Shown here one piece after another: positions 1-11,700 of a DNA stretch of 36,630 nt (positions are counted from its first letter, which is position 1; each line of letters opens with the position of its first letter). A program made the position numbers and the translations under genes. This DNA is from Apostichopus californicus (Eukaryota > Echinodermata > Holothuroidea > Aspidochirotida > Stichopodidae), in NCBI GenBank assembly GCA_020650975.1, contig JAIPMN010000063.1, positions 1 to 36,630 of the forward strand. The letters are read 5' to 3'. The notes under the pieces were generated by a model. It ran no database searches and was not told the origin of the DNA. It was given only the letters and a program-made list of their open reading frames with translations.

Positions 1-100
1 CTTTGAATATTTTATATTCGGCCTGGGCGTCTCGTTCTCAAAATGCATCTATTTTCTGTGCACGAGTTTTTATGGACTCATAGTGCAGCTATAAGAGCAT

Positions 101-1068
101 CTAAAAGAGATTCGTGTCGGAACCTTGAGAGTCAGCTGATTCTTCGTTAGTACGAAACCTTGAGTTAACAAGTAAATCTTTGAGATTTTGGGCCCATTTG
201 TAGGCTAGAATCGGTTCTTTTGGAAACAGTTTGGATAATTCCGCGTGTTGCGAGATTAAGTGCCAATGTTTCAAAAGTGCTTTTTTCAAATGCGTGGTTT
301 TGATATGGGGTGTATAGGTAAGCTTGAACACCAGTGGTGGTTCCTTTTGTTTAGGTTTGGTAGTGAGGTATTGCCCACGGTTTTCGAATTTTATGTCTTT
401 CGTGGCTGAGGCAATTTCCTCTTTCTTATAGTTACGGTGTAACAGTTTCTCTGTGAACGCATTCTTTTTCTGTAAGAAATCAGTCTCATTGTTACAGAGA
501 CGTGCGTATCGTAAAACTTCCCCTTTTATGAAGCCTTTAAAAGTGACAAGTGGGTGTGCAGAGTTTCTGTCGAGGTATTGGAAGGTTTCCGTGGGTTTGG
601 TGTAGACTTTGGTGTCTAATAACCCATTGGTTTCGAACCTTGGACCTTTGAAGATTTTCAATTCTAGGTATGTTACCTCGGTGTGTGATATTTCTACCGT
701 ACACTTTAAGAAGCGGTGAATTTCATTCAGCCTGTTTACTAGTTGTTCAAGTTCCTGAGGTGAACCGTCGTAAAGCAATAGAATGTCATCTCTATAGCGG
801 AGCCATTTTAAGATTTTATTATCTGTCGGTAAAATCTGGTTTTCCAGTCAATGCATGACGATATCACAGATTTCCGGAGAGGCTTGGCTACCCATGGCGC
901 AACCGATCTTTTGTAGATAGAATTGGTTATTGATCTCGAAACAGTTTCTTGTTAAAATAAGTTCAATTAGTTTGCGCATGGATATGGAAGATATTTTATT
1001 TATTCCATATTCGCTTTTTCCCGCCTTTTCATAGACTTCTTGACATATATCTAATGCCTCCTCTTGGG
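101..1068 (-). pseudogene. PLE reverse transcriptase fragment, catalytic palm and thumb
   Basis: One frame covers this part, interrupted by a TGA at 848-850 where the family normally has coding sequence (probably an old Trp codon). It carries AMGSQASPEICDIV, RYRDD (catalytic aspartates encoded at 785-790), and the downstream YLELKIF and NLKDLLV motifs. The open frame ends at 101-103, roughly 30 residues after NLKDLLV, either as a true end or as a further nonsense change. Confidence 0.8.
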
Positions 1069-1650
1069 GGTATTGGTATACATGGCGACGACATCGAGTG
1101 TAGCAAGTACTACTGTTTTTGGTAACGGGGTGGCTTCCAAAATTTTCAGAATGTGATTTGTGTCTTTCACATAGGTGCTTTGTTTTAATACAATAGGAAG
1201 CAAGAAATAGTCCACAAATTCCGATATTTTTTCGGTCGGTGATCCGTTTCCTCTTATTATCGGTCTGCCGGCAAATTTTGAGTTAGCCGGGGGTGCTTTA
1301 TGAATTTTTGGTAGCACATATATGACCGATGTGCGTATCTTCTGGCTATATGGTGACAAGTACTCGAAGGTGCTTTCATCGATTTCTTTTGCAAAGAACA
1401 TTTCTATTAGTGTTTCCTGGACTAAACTTTTAGTTTGAAACGTCAGATCACTTTCTAACTTTTCGTAGTGGTGACTAGCTAATTGCCTTTCAATTTCGGC
1501 TTGATAGTCTGAGTGATCCATTATAGCAATGCCTCTACCTTTATCGAAGGGTTTGACAATAATAGAGCGGTCGTTTTTAATTGCATTTAGTGCAAAAAGC
1601 TCCGCTTTGTGTGTGTTGCTTTTGGCGTTTCGGATAGTAACACATGCAGC
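1051..1650 (-). pseudogene. PLE reverse transcriptase fragment, fingers and palm motif A
   Basis: This is the longest upstream open segment of the decayed Penelope-like reverse transcriptase, open from 1650 to a stop at 1051-1053. It holds the PFDKG motif, the LPKIHK motif and motif A (LDVVAMYTN). The stop results from a frame change in the run of G at 1066-1070; homologous coding continues in another frame to the left. An upstream piece at 1654-1762 (NLEDYLEATQTEI) is in yet another frame. Confidence 0.8.
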
Positions 1651-1762
1651 CTATTTCTGTTTGTGTTGCTTCCAGGTAGTCCTCTAGGTTTTTACTTAAA
1701 GTCATGTTAGGTGACAACAAACCTACCTTCATCATCTCACTGTTATCCTGCTGGGCCAACAA

Positions 1763-2400
1763 TTAACCATCCTCCGCGAATGCAGAAACTTCATGTTCTT
1801 TGCACCCCCACCCCCCCCCCCACCAAAAGAACAATCGGTGATTTTCATCACAAAGAGCTCATCTCTTCTCACAGTAACCCTTTCTTCGTAAACTCAACAC
1901 CCTAAATATTGAATATTTATAAAGTATAAATAATATTTCATAGTAGTCCCCTCAATCATTCAACTTTGTTTCCTATGTATGTTTTACTATTTGTGATTAA
2001 ATACCTATCTCAAAATGATTTAACCATATCTCTTTGTAAAGACTGATTGTTACGATTGATTGACTGATTGATAGCAATAAAATTGGATTGGGACACACAG
2101 GCTCAGCTGACCAGGCCCCGACACGGGATGAGGTTATGGACCACAATACTGTTAATGCAGGTCGGGTTTAACGTCATTGTACATTGGTCTGATTCCTGCC
2201 TCCTCTCAATCTCAAACATGTGTCGGGAATCGTCGCGACCGATAACTCCAACATATATGACGCAATTATGCCAAGAATGATGGAAGTGACTAGATACATT
2301 CAAAAAAATTCTGTGATACATTCCTATTTCCCCGGTTAAATTTTGGTATCAAACGGCGGTCCATAGCTTCCACAAAGTGCGTAAAACTGAAATTGCCGAG
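1763..2400. other. intergenic stretch between the PLE relic and the separase promoter region
   Basis: No gene is visible. It contains a C-rich tract at 1803-1824, a GATT-rich simple stretch near 2045-2072, and otherwise unremarkable AT-rich sequence. The small open frames here have no recognisable protein content. Confidence 0.5.
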
Positions 2401-2460
2401 AGCAGTAACCAATAGGATCCTTCAAAAGAAAAATCAGCTGGCGCGGTACAATTTATAAGC
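2401..2460 (+). promoter_or_regulatory. candidate separase core promoter (CCAAT, CHR-like, TATA-like)
   Basis: A CCAAT box lies at 2409-2413. TTCAAA at 2421-2426 is the reverse complement of the CHR hexamer TTTGAA. A GC-rich GGCGCGG lies at 2440-2446 and a TATA-like TTTATAA at 2452-2458. CCAAT plus CDE/CHR elements are typical of G2/M-expressed genes in animals, so the cluster suits a mitotic gene whose first ATG is about 200 bp downstream. All of these are short motifs and could occur by chance; the transcription start is not known. Confidence 0.35.
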
Positions 2461-2472
2461 ACAACAACTAGA

Positions 2473-2529
2473 ATGAGAGTTAGTATAGTTAGGCTGCTCA
2501 GTTTTGTTATGTATCTAACGTTAGACTAA
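2473..2529 (+). other. possible upstream ORF in the separase 5' leader
   Basis: ATG at 2473 opens an 18-codon frame ending in TAA at 2527-2529, about 125 bp upstream of the separase start. It counts only if transcription begins upstream of it, near the TATA-like site. A second upstream ATG at 2647 opens a 27-codon frame that overlaps the separase start and stops at 2728-2730. Confidence 0.25.
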
Positions 2530-2653
2530 CGTAGAACTTCCAATTGTGCAATTTCACCACTAACCAAACGCATATTTCGAAGACTAACGTAACGACGGTA
2601 ACGTTTACGTTGGTAACATCATAAGTTAAAGATAGGCAGAATCGTCATGCTGT

Positions 2654-2752
2654 ATGAATTTATTTCGCACTATGTGTTCCGTCACCCCTGCAAAGCTTTT
2701 AGAAGAACTTCAGGAAGGAAGAATAAATGAAGTGTTCGTGAAGAATGTACAG
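2654..2752 (+). CDS. ESPL1: separase exon 1 (residues 1-33), candidate
   Basis: An open stretch beginning MNLFRTMCSVTP and running to VFVKNVQ ends at CAG|gtaacc, a good donor, in phase 0. The next exon needs phase 0. The first ATG (2654) has T at -3; an in-frame ATG at 2672 has A at -3 and may be used instead. The peptide LLEELQEGRINEVF is helical and acidic, as expected for the separase N-terminus, but similarity there is too weak to prove it. Another 5' exon remains possible. Confidence 0.55.
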
Positions 2753-5700
2753 GTAACCCGCGTTACACACAGTAACTTGGTCCAAGTTGTGGCTAGGCTA
2801 AACTTTCAATGATAGGCTAACTGCCTAGTCTATACAACTTTTGTGGCTTAAACTTACTGTGGCGGACACTGACATCCCCAGTAAGGCTAGGCAACAGACT
2901 GTAAGTTCACCTTGTGCGGGAACACACCAAATCAATCATGATTCACTTTTCTGGGTGCACTTATTTGCTCTCTTTGCAATTATGGTGTTCCTCGCCAGAA
3001 ATGCTTAGTTGAGGTTGACAATGTTTTTGTTTTTTAGTACCCACTATCCATCGGTTTCAGTTGTTCTCCGCACACGGTAATTTCCGCACATTACTTCCGC
3101 TGAAAAAATTCTTGTGCGGAAAACAACTTTTTTCCCACCTACCTGTACACTATATATTTCCTCAATTTTAGGATACCAAATTCAGGATGATGAAAATAAC
3201 ATGAGAAAGTATCAAAGAACTTCGATAAGGATGGTTAGACTGTGTTCATGTCAGAACAGTTAAGCTGCTTATAATTTACAGGAGGCTTGGGGTGTTTGTA
3301 ATTAGGGATTACTTAAAGAAGTATGAGGCATAATATTATATAGCCCTTTATATTCTCACTCTATACTCTGTTATAGTTAATGTGAAAATATCACAAAAGA
3401 CACCCCCCCCCACTACGCCCGCCCCCTAAAGGATGAAACTTAGCGAGACCAAATCGTCACGGCAGCTCACCTTTTTTCACCTTCACGCCATATCGAAAAC
3501 TACAACCAAATAAGGTGGCGCTGTTTAACTAAAATTAAACTTGTGCTTACAGCCTAAGCTAGTGCTTACAGCCTATAGCTATCCTAATAATAATCTAGTC
3601 TCGGACCTACATTTTATCCTGCTACAGTCAAATTCTTTCTTTTCCATCCTCCTAAATCCTTCCATGTGCCTAATCATATCAGTAAGCCATTCTGCTCCTC
3701 CCAAAAAACGGTACTTTCCGCTGACAAATTTGTGTGTGGAAAACACCGTTTTGTTTCAGCGGAAAGTAACGTGTGCGGAGAATAACGGTACCCCTATCCA
3801 TCACATCAGGTGCTTCACAATGTAAGTAGGCCTAAGAGCACTTGCTGCATGCCTACATGTTTTTGTGGGTGTCAGTTATTCAGCACACAGTGCTTTCCAC
3901 TGAACAATTTCTTGTGCGGAAAACATCTTTTTTTTCCACATACATGTACACTATGTTTGTCTTCAATTTTAGGATACCAAATTCAGGATAATGAAAATAA
4001 CATAGGAAAGTATCAAAGAAAGTCGAGAAGGATGGTTTGACCTGTGTGAATGTGAGGGAAGTTAAGCTGCTTATAACTTACTGGAGGCACGGGTGTGTGT
4101 AATTAGGAATTACCTAAAGAAGTACAAGGGGAGGAAAGTAACGTTTTTTGGGGAGTCATATTGGCTAGGCTATGTGGAAAGAATAGATGTATTAAGTGGA
4201 ATAACTTGGAAAAGATTTAAGGTAGAAAAGAAACGTTAAGTGAGGAAAATAATAAGTTAAGGAAACTAACATACTGTTTTCAAGGGAGGATACTGTTGTT
4301 CTGATTTAGGCTTTGACGGCATATTTTCTTAGTTGTAGAGCAAGGTTACTGTTAGTATGAAAGAAAGTAGGAAATATGGCGGGGTACCTTATTTTTGTAA
4401 TTAAAAAGAACTCTGACTAAACCACTTAGGCCTAATACCTTCAACAATGCTTTCCATAACTTCCAGCTTTTACTCTTTCCACATAGTAGGCTGCGTAGAC
4501 ATATATCGATATACCAGGTATTTCCTTCATACCCATACCGATGGTATTGAAATCTGTCGTCAACGAATACAGTATACCGAAAATACCAGTTATATCCGAA
4601 ACAAATCTTGAATACCCAGTAAAAATAATAGCCAATAAAAACACCAACCCAGATAATACACACAAACTCGAGGAAATTCCCGCTGCTACTGTTTATCGTG
4701 TACTACCCCAAGTTAATTGTAAACATTCTTTCTGCACAATCTTAGCCCTTGCACCTGTTGCTTGTACTGTACCAGACTAAGGTCAACGAAGGGACACACT
4801 GATATGTTTCTTGCATTTTCACCTTCAAAAATGATTTAAGCCTATTCAGCCAATCACAAGCACAGATGGGTTGCATTTGCACACGATAATATGGAACAGT
4901 CTATGTACGGGTGGAGTGGGGGATGGAGTACAGAATACAGCACCTGTTGCCGGTTTTGTAACACGTGCTTCGGCACACAAGGAAAAGGATTGGAAGGCAT
5001 GTGTGTTAGGGCTGTGCATTTACGTTTTATAATCTAAACGTTTAAACGACCGGATTTTCATTCGTTCGAAGCCTCGACTTCCATAAAAATTGAGCTACAC
5101 GAAATATAGGGTTGACAATCCACTTTTACCGATTGAAGTACAAAATGCACAAAAGAAAAGTATTTTCACTGCGTCATATCATGCAGTAATTTTCTCCCTC
5201 ACTTTAGGCTATATATTTACTTCCTACCATTATACATGGTCATACCCCCATCAGACCATTCTTTTGTTAACACAAAAAACTTTTTGCGCCAGATGGAGAA
5301 TCTTCCTGAAACATAGATGTTATTGTAATACCCCCTCCCAAGAAAATACGATCAATTGCTCTACCCCTAATCCACGCTATTAAGCCAATTATTATTCCAG
5401 AGAGAGAGGTAGGTACAGTATAAAGTGTAGCTGGGTGTAAATAGGATACAGATTCACAGGTGTTCGAAAACGGTTGTGCGATGAACTGATTTTTATTTTC
5501 TCCACTAGGGAGTTCAAGTGCTGCCCTTCACATTGTTTGTGTACAGTAATAACAATATATGTATGCATTTTTGTCTAGCAAGGAATCTGCAGTTTGTGTT
5601 TGCGATGCAATGCGGTCGAAGAGAAACCCGAGCTGGTAAATCGTGCTTGAAGCAGGTCTATAGAGACACATGAGTAAAATACAAACATTTTTGCATGCCC

Positions 5701-8700
5701 AGCTTTCTTTACCTACTGTCAGAGAGATCAGCAAAGTTTAATCAAAGTTTAAAACAATCCATACTAAACTAATTGATGGGATGGTCTACATCTCACTACT
5801 TTCACAATGTCACAGAGCTTTTGCGGTTCTAAGATGTTACTCTCACTACATTTGAGAATACCATTTCAAAGCAAGGAATCCCCCAAAGTTCTTTTCCACA
5901 GACCGCTACTTGACAAATTAAAGTCATTCCCCACTGAATCCACAGTCATGTTGTATAATATTACCCACACTTTGCTCCGTCTAATCATGGAGCTAATAGC
6001 TCCATGGGCTAATTTAGTTAAAACTTCAGCCTAGTTCTATCATACTTGCAAGTACAGTTTACCGCCAAATGGTTCTCACACGTTCCATTTCATGCACGTA
6101 GTTTGTCAAATCATGGAACTATTAACGAAATTATTTCATTAATTGCTCCATGGTCAAATGCTCTAACAAGTTATTTTGTGAAGAAACCAATTCTGCGTAA
6201 TACGTATATTTGTTTCACCAAAATCTCCTTAATCATAAGTTATATTTACTACAGTTGCTTCACAACCTAAACTAAGTCTTTCCAACCTTTTCAAATCAAA
6301 TGTGTATTAAAATTGCCTCCCACCTCACATCTCCTTGAGGTACTGGATTATAACTCGGTGCGTTGGTCTGACTTCATAGGGGAGGGGATGGGGGAGGAGT
6401 GGGGGCTGCCACAGGGTGGTGCGATAACATGGAGTGGATAATTTTGTAGTGAGGGTCAAAAAGGTCAAAATTACCAACATTCAGCATAAATTTGGTCATT
6501 ATGGGTATATGAAAAAGAGAAAATGGCTGAAACTCATGTGGGATATCAGACTTGGAAAGTTAATCATGCATTTTTTAATGTAAAATGCTAAAGGTGACAT
6601 CACGTTATCAAAGCATAGTTAATTTTTTTTTTTTTTTTTTGGCGAAAAAGCATTTCACAGACTACTCCTAACTGTAAACCTGACTGGCTTTAAACTTGGT
6701 GGACGTGTTCCTTGGTATCAGCTGTGGTACCTCTGTGACTTATGATGTTATAGGGTCAAAATGTCAAATAACCAGAAATGTAGCATTTTGGTCATTATTC
6801 TGTGTAATAAACTAATAACAAAGTGGTTGAAGCTGTCAAACCCATGTGGAGTATCAGATGCTGCACATTTACAGTGCATTAATTTTAAATTGTAAAATGA
6901 AGAGGTCACATGATCAAAGGTCTTATTTGTGAGGAACCGTTTTACAAACTAATACATAACCGTAAGTATGATGGGTGTCAGACTTGATAGGATATGTTAG
7001 TCTCCTTAGTGACTTACTGTATGACATCCAGGGTCCAAGGTCAGAGTTCGAATAACTAGAAACAGCATTGAAGCCATTACGCCAATACTAAAATGACAAT
7101 TAAGGCAGCCTAAGTCACAAAACATATAGGATACCATCCTGTGAAAGTTTACAATGCATTTATGTAAAACACCAAAGTCACATGGTGGAATGGAGAACAA
7201 AGTTGGCTTAATTTGTTCACTTTCCAAAATTGACAATGCTCATAAAATGATCTTTTGGTGGCTGGTTTTGATTGCATATCAAATTATCTAGAAATTTAAC
7301 TTCATATAAAAAAAAAGTTCTCTTTTGGTTATTGTGCACTTGCCAAAATGCCCAAATATCTGAAAGTGTCATACCATACAGGAAGTAGTGACTAAATGAA
7401 TTGTTTGAATGAATGTTTAAAGCATATTTACATTAAATATCAAAGAAAATAAGGTCAATAACATACAATGCTCATGTACTTCTACAGAATGATGACCCCA
7501 TACTGATCATGTACCCAAATTTTGTGATGAGATATGCAACTCTATGGACTTTCTACTTGTCTATTTTGTTTTCAGTGTCATTTGGTCCTGGTTCTTTCAC
7601 CAAAAGGGAAAACGTCACAGAAATCTAGCAACTTGAAAGAGTATGGATTGCTTTGCATGAAGATTCTTCGTGGATGTGTACAGCTCTTGAGTGAGGGAAA
7701 AATCAATGCATTAAATGTCGGCAACCTTGTCCTGATCGCAAAAGAGGCCTTCCACTGTTTACAGAAGACAAAGTTACACCATCATCCTGTGCAGTTGGCT
7801 TTGGAAAAACTTCTATACCACATTACCTCACACCTCCTCAAGACCAATTTCTTTGCTGATGCACTTACATTTGCTGAGTACCTTAAAAGTGAATTGCACT
7901 TGACTGTTGTAGAAAATAGGGACAATGAGTTTAACAGCATCTGCAAGCAGGCACACAACCAATTATGGAAGTCATGTATCAGCCTTCAAAAGTCGTCAAA
8001 ACTCTCAATAAGCAAGCATGAGTTGGTTCTCAATGCTAGACAGCTGGCCCTATCTATACTTTTACTCACTAATCATGACAGAAAGTGGATTGTTGAGGCA
8101 TTTGTCAGGACGAGTATAGATTTCGAGCAACACGTTCACAAAGATCCTGGTAGACATAAAACCTTGTGTAGCTTCTTCGAAAATGTGATGTCTGACCTGC
8201 TCAGTTCTGAGTTTAAATCCAGAATAAAATGCTGTACCGAAGAAGATGACTTTGATAGACTAATATGTCCTGTTATTGAAGTAACTGTGCAATTTACCAA
8301 GTGTTGTATTTTGGGCAAGAATCATGTTAGCATTATTGACTCATTTGAATTACTGTCTGGTATACTTCAGAATAATAAATGGAGCTCTGATGTATTGACT
8401 AGCTTAACATACTTGAGAACAGTGGTTTCTCTAATGAGGACACTACTTGAAGGTTCCAAGACAGATGAAAGACATTCCACTTCAGGTACAAAGAAGAAAG
8501 GCAAAAAGATCCAAGTTCCAAAGTGTTCATTGCTAAATGCTTTTGCTAAGGATTCTCAAAGTGTGAAGAAAGCAATGGAGAAGGGCCAATACAGGATTGC
8601 CCCTTTGAGCTGTCTCGCAGAGGGTTTGGAATTATTTCGCAAGCAGCAGGAGAACTTCTCAAAACCTAGTGAATACTTATCACAACCAGCTAGTACAGTT

Positions 8701-11700
8701 CTCAGTACCCTTCACCTTTACATTGACATACTGACCCACATGAAGCAATACTATGTTGCCTGCGATGAAGAGGATAAGGGTCTCAATGGCAAATCTGTCA
8801 GCCAGGTTTATCAAAGAACCTTAAGCAGATTACTGTCTTCTCTCAACTTGATGTCTTCAATACATCTTCAACAGCTTAGAGAACTAACCAATTCAGTGGA
8901 CACTGATCTGGTCAGTGATGCTAGTTGGGTGGTCCATAGGATGGATGAGATCGTCAGTGGTGTTTCAGAGGGTTGTGGCGGGGCATTATCTGTTGATGAA
9001 CACAGATGGTTAGGTAATAATGTTAAATAAAATGATACATTCTCTGTAAAGCATCAGGTTCAAACCAAGTCATTATTAAGGTAATTCTGTCACTGCTATT
9101 GCTTACAATTATCCTTTGTATTTATAGCATGAGGTTTGACAGGAACCAATGTTTCAGTGAGATAGGGTGTATTTGTTATATCAGCAACATAATGTTTAAC
9201 TTCACACCAGATTTAATAACCTCAGTCCAATACTCTTTGTAATTAGCAGTAATACAGTTGATTTTACTCGTTTCGAAACATTAATGCAGGCAGCTACTTT
9301 CATTTCAGACGTTACTAACCATTGTGTTGTTTGTTTTTCCTTTCATATAGGTAATGTGTCATACAATTTGGGCTTGGTTCTATACCAGAAACAGATCTAT
9401 GATTCTGCTGAGACTCTAGTGGTCATGTCAAATAATCACCTTCTCCAGTGGTGCATACAGGGGGAATCTCTGCTTCTAAACAAAACTGAAAAGGTAGTTG
9501 CTTTTTATTTAATATTTATCTTTGTTGTTTGGTTGTGTGTAACATGTGGTGAAAAACATCTTGATCTGAGGTAAATCTTCTTCATACCCAGCCTCTTTAA
9601 GGGGGACTGAAAATACTCAGTTTAGTATGGGCCTATCCATCGGACATTACTGTATATAGTAGACTCTAGCATTGTATACATTTTGTTTTTACACTTATTA
9701 AAGGTCTACAGACACCTATGAACAACAATGTCTTAAGCACTCTAAAATGCATTAGAAATCATGAAAATAGCTGCACGCCCATCAATATCCATTGTCCATT
9801 TTACAAGTCTATTCTCAATTCTAGTTTAATTTATGAATAAACATCAGCAAATTATGCACATTGATGATGTAAACTGAGTGACTGCCAAATTTTCTGTTTT
9901 GTTTTCCCATTCTCTCTTTGTTTTCACAACCTTGTCATAGTGTTGGGTGATTGGCAAAGATATATTTCAAACATTGTTACATACATCACAAAGGTTAGCT
10001 TTTAACTTAGTCAAGTAACCATTTAGGAATGAAACCCATCAAGCATTTGGCTACAAATACTTGCACTGTAATTTTTGCTCCAAACCTGAAAAATTACTTC
10101 TTGTCACACATGACAACATTGAACAAGACTTGACAAATGTGGTGGTTCTCAAGGTAAATTATTACTGGCCATCCAATCTTTTGGATGAAATTTCCTTTAG
10201 AGGTCATCTGAAGGACAAGTAGTTTCAGAAAATGTAGACTGGGCAAACTTTTCAAAGAATGCCAGAAGGTATCATGTTTCCATGGCAGTACAAAAAGTAA
10301 GGGTTTCCATTTAAATTTATGTGAACTTCATTACTGAAGTATTTCAGCATTAGATACTAACATGATCTAAGTATTAAATCAATGACATGTACAGTATGTT
10401 TTACAAAGCAGCAAAGTGAAACAGTGGTAATAATGCAGCAGCACTCATTGAGTTTGCACATGCCTGAATACATTACAAACTATTGTCAAATTACACAGTA
10501 CAAGTACACAGTCAATCTATGCATTCCTGTGATTTCAATGGCATGTACTCAACAACAAACTTTCTGACAGTTTCTTAGCATACTTGTTACTGATTGTACA
10601 GAACTCTTTGCAGGAGCATCAATCACAGTTAAAAGTTATTTTAACTGTGTTTATGCAACTGATCAGCCTATCATATGATAATACCCACAAATCATAACAT
10701 TAGGACATTGTGTCTAGGCACAAAACATGTAATGGAAAGTCTGTCAGTGGCTGCAATGAATTTTTTGGAATTTGCAGTAAAGAAAACTGACTGATTGTGT
10801 TCCTGTAAATGCCCTCAGGTTGTACAATCTCTTTGGGAACATTTTTAATGAAGAAAAATGTTGATGGAAACTTGCTAAGAGTTAGTACTCATATTCAGTT
10901 TGAAATTTCTGAACATGTCAAGCTTGTTTGTACGGAGTGGCTGTAATTATTGTAATGTTTTAAGTTGTAGTCCCTTATTGACTATGATTACTTGGACTGC
11001 CACGATGTCCACTTTGGGAGGTGGGTGCCTGGAAGGGATTGAATGAAAGGCACTTGCTGAAGGAACACAGACTAAAGAGAAGATGTCAGGTCATCACTGG
11101 TAGGGCAGTCTAAGCCTTTAGTACAATCTCGCACAACTGAGTATGCTCCTGGTGATCTTTCATCAACAGGGCCTGAATCTTTCTTATTTCTTAACATTTT
11201 GACACAGTTAGGTAATGTCTGGCATTAAAAAAAAGTAAGAAACACAAATGCGAGTGTGCTGTCTGATGGTATATGTGCTGCGGACACATATGGGCCTTTC
11301 TCATACAACCAAATGTTCCATCTGGACAAGCTGATTTTAGGAACAGGTTATCCAGAATATGACTGGGAAAATCCCTTCAAATTTGCCCTGGTTTTGAGTA
11401 GAGACTACTAGAGACAACATTAAAGCAATAGAACAAGACGATCATTGCAGGTAATGAATGGAATAGACCTGTCAGTGTTTATTAATGGTGGCAGAGCAGA
11501 TATTTAACATGATCAGTGCTGCTGGTATCAACAGGTTAACTTGTGGAACAAATTTGAACTACAATTGGATTGTCAGCGACGACAGAACAGTCCAGACAGT
11601 GCCTTGCTGACTATAGCTACTGTCCTTATGTACAGCATAAAGGATCAACAGCTAGGGATCCAAACATCAAAATGGCTAGAGTTTTGGTGGAAAGTAAAAC

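Larger units (their letters stand above)
101..1762 (-). pseudogene. Penelope-like retroelement reverse transcriptase, decayed
   Basis: Read on the - strand, this stretch has the layout of a Penelope-like element reverse transcriptase. It starts with a charged lead-in (IIVKPFDKG near 1540-1563), then the LPKIHK motif and GRPIIRGNGSP. Palm motif A follows (LDVVAMYTNTP), then AMGSQASPEICDIV near 860-900, the catalytic YRDD at 785-796, and the thumb-like motif NLKDLLV near 165-185. The order and spacing fit the family. The copy is broken. The frame changes near 1645 and again in the G run at 1066-1070, and an in-frame stop lies at 848-850 between the AMGSQAS and YRDD motifs. No GIY-YIG endonuclease is visible; if present it would lie beyond the left edge. 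It is transcriptionally opposed to the separase gene and probably an unrelated old insertion. Family assignment rests on motifs only. Confidence 0.85.
2753..7575 (+). other. separase intron 1
   Basis: This 4.8-kb GT-AG intron (gtaacc ... ttttcag) holds a repeat cluster at 3055-4130, a perfect palindrome at 5986-6006, an 18-base T run at 6623-6640 and a degenerate tandem repeat at 6410-7260. No convincing coding exon was seen. Bases 4480-5070 have a hAT-like flavour (repeated 'tataccg', then 'gggctgtgcatttacg') but no clear ends. Confidence 0.6.

Noticed and set aside
4352..4665. Overlapping - strand open frames rich in Tyr and Phe
   Set aside because: AT-rich 'tatacc' repeats produce them in two frames at once; no start context, splice signal or homology.
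4985..5070. Possible hAT left end ('gggctgtgcatttacg')
   Set aside because: No matching inverted end or 8-bp duplication could be found, so it is not listed as an element.
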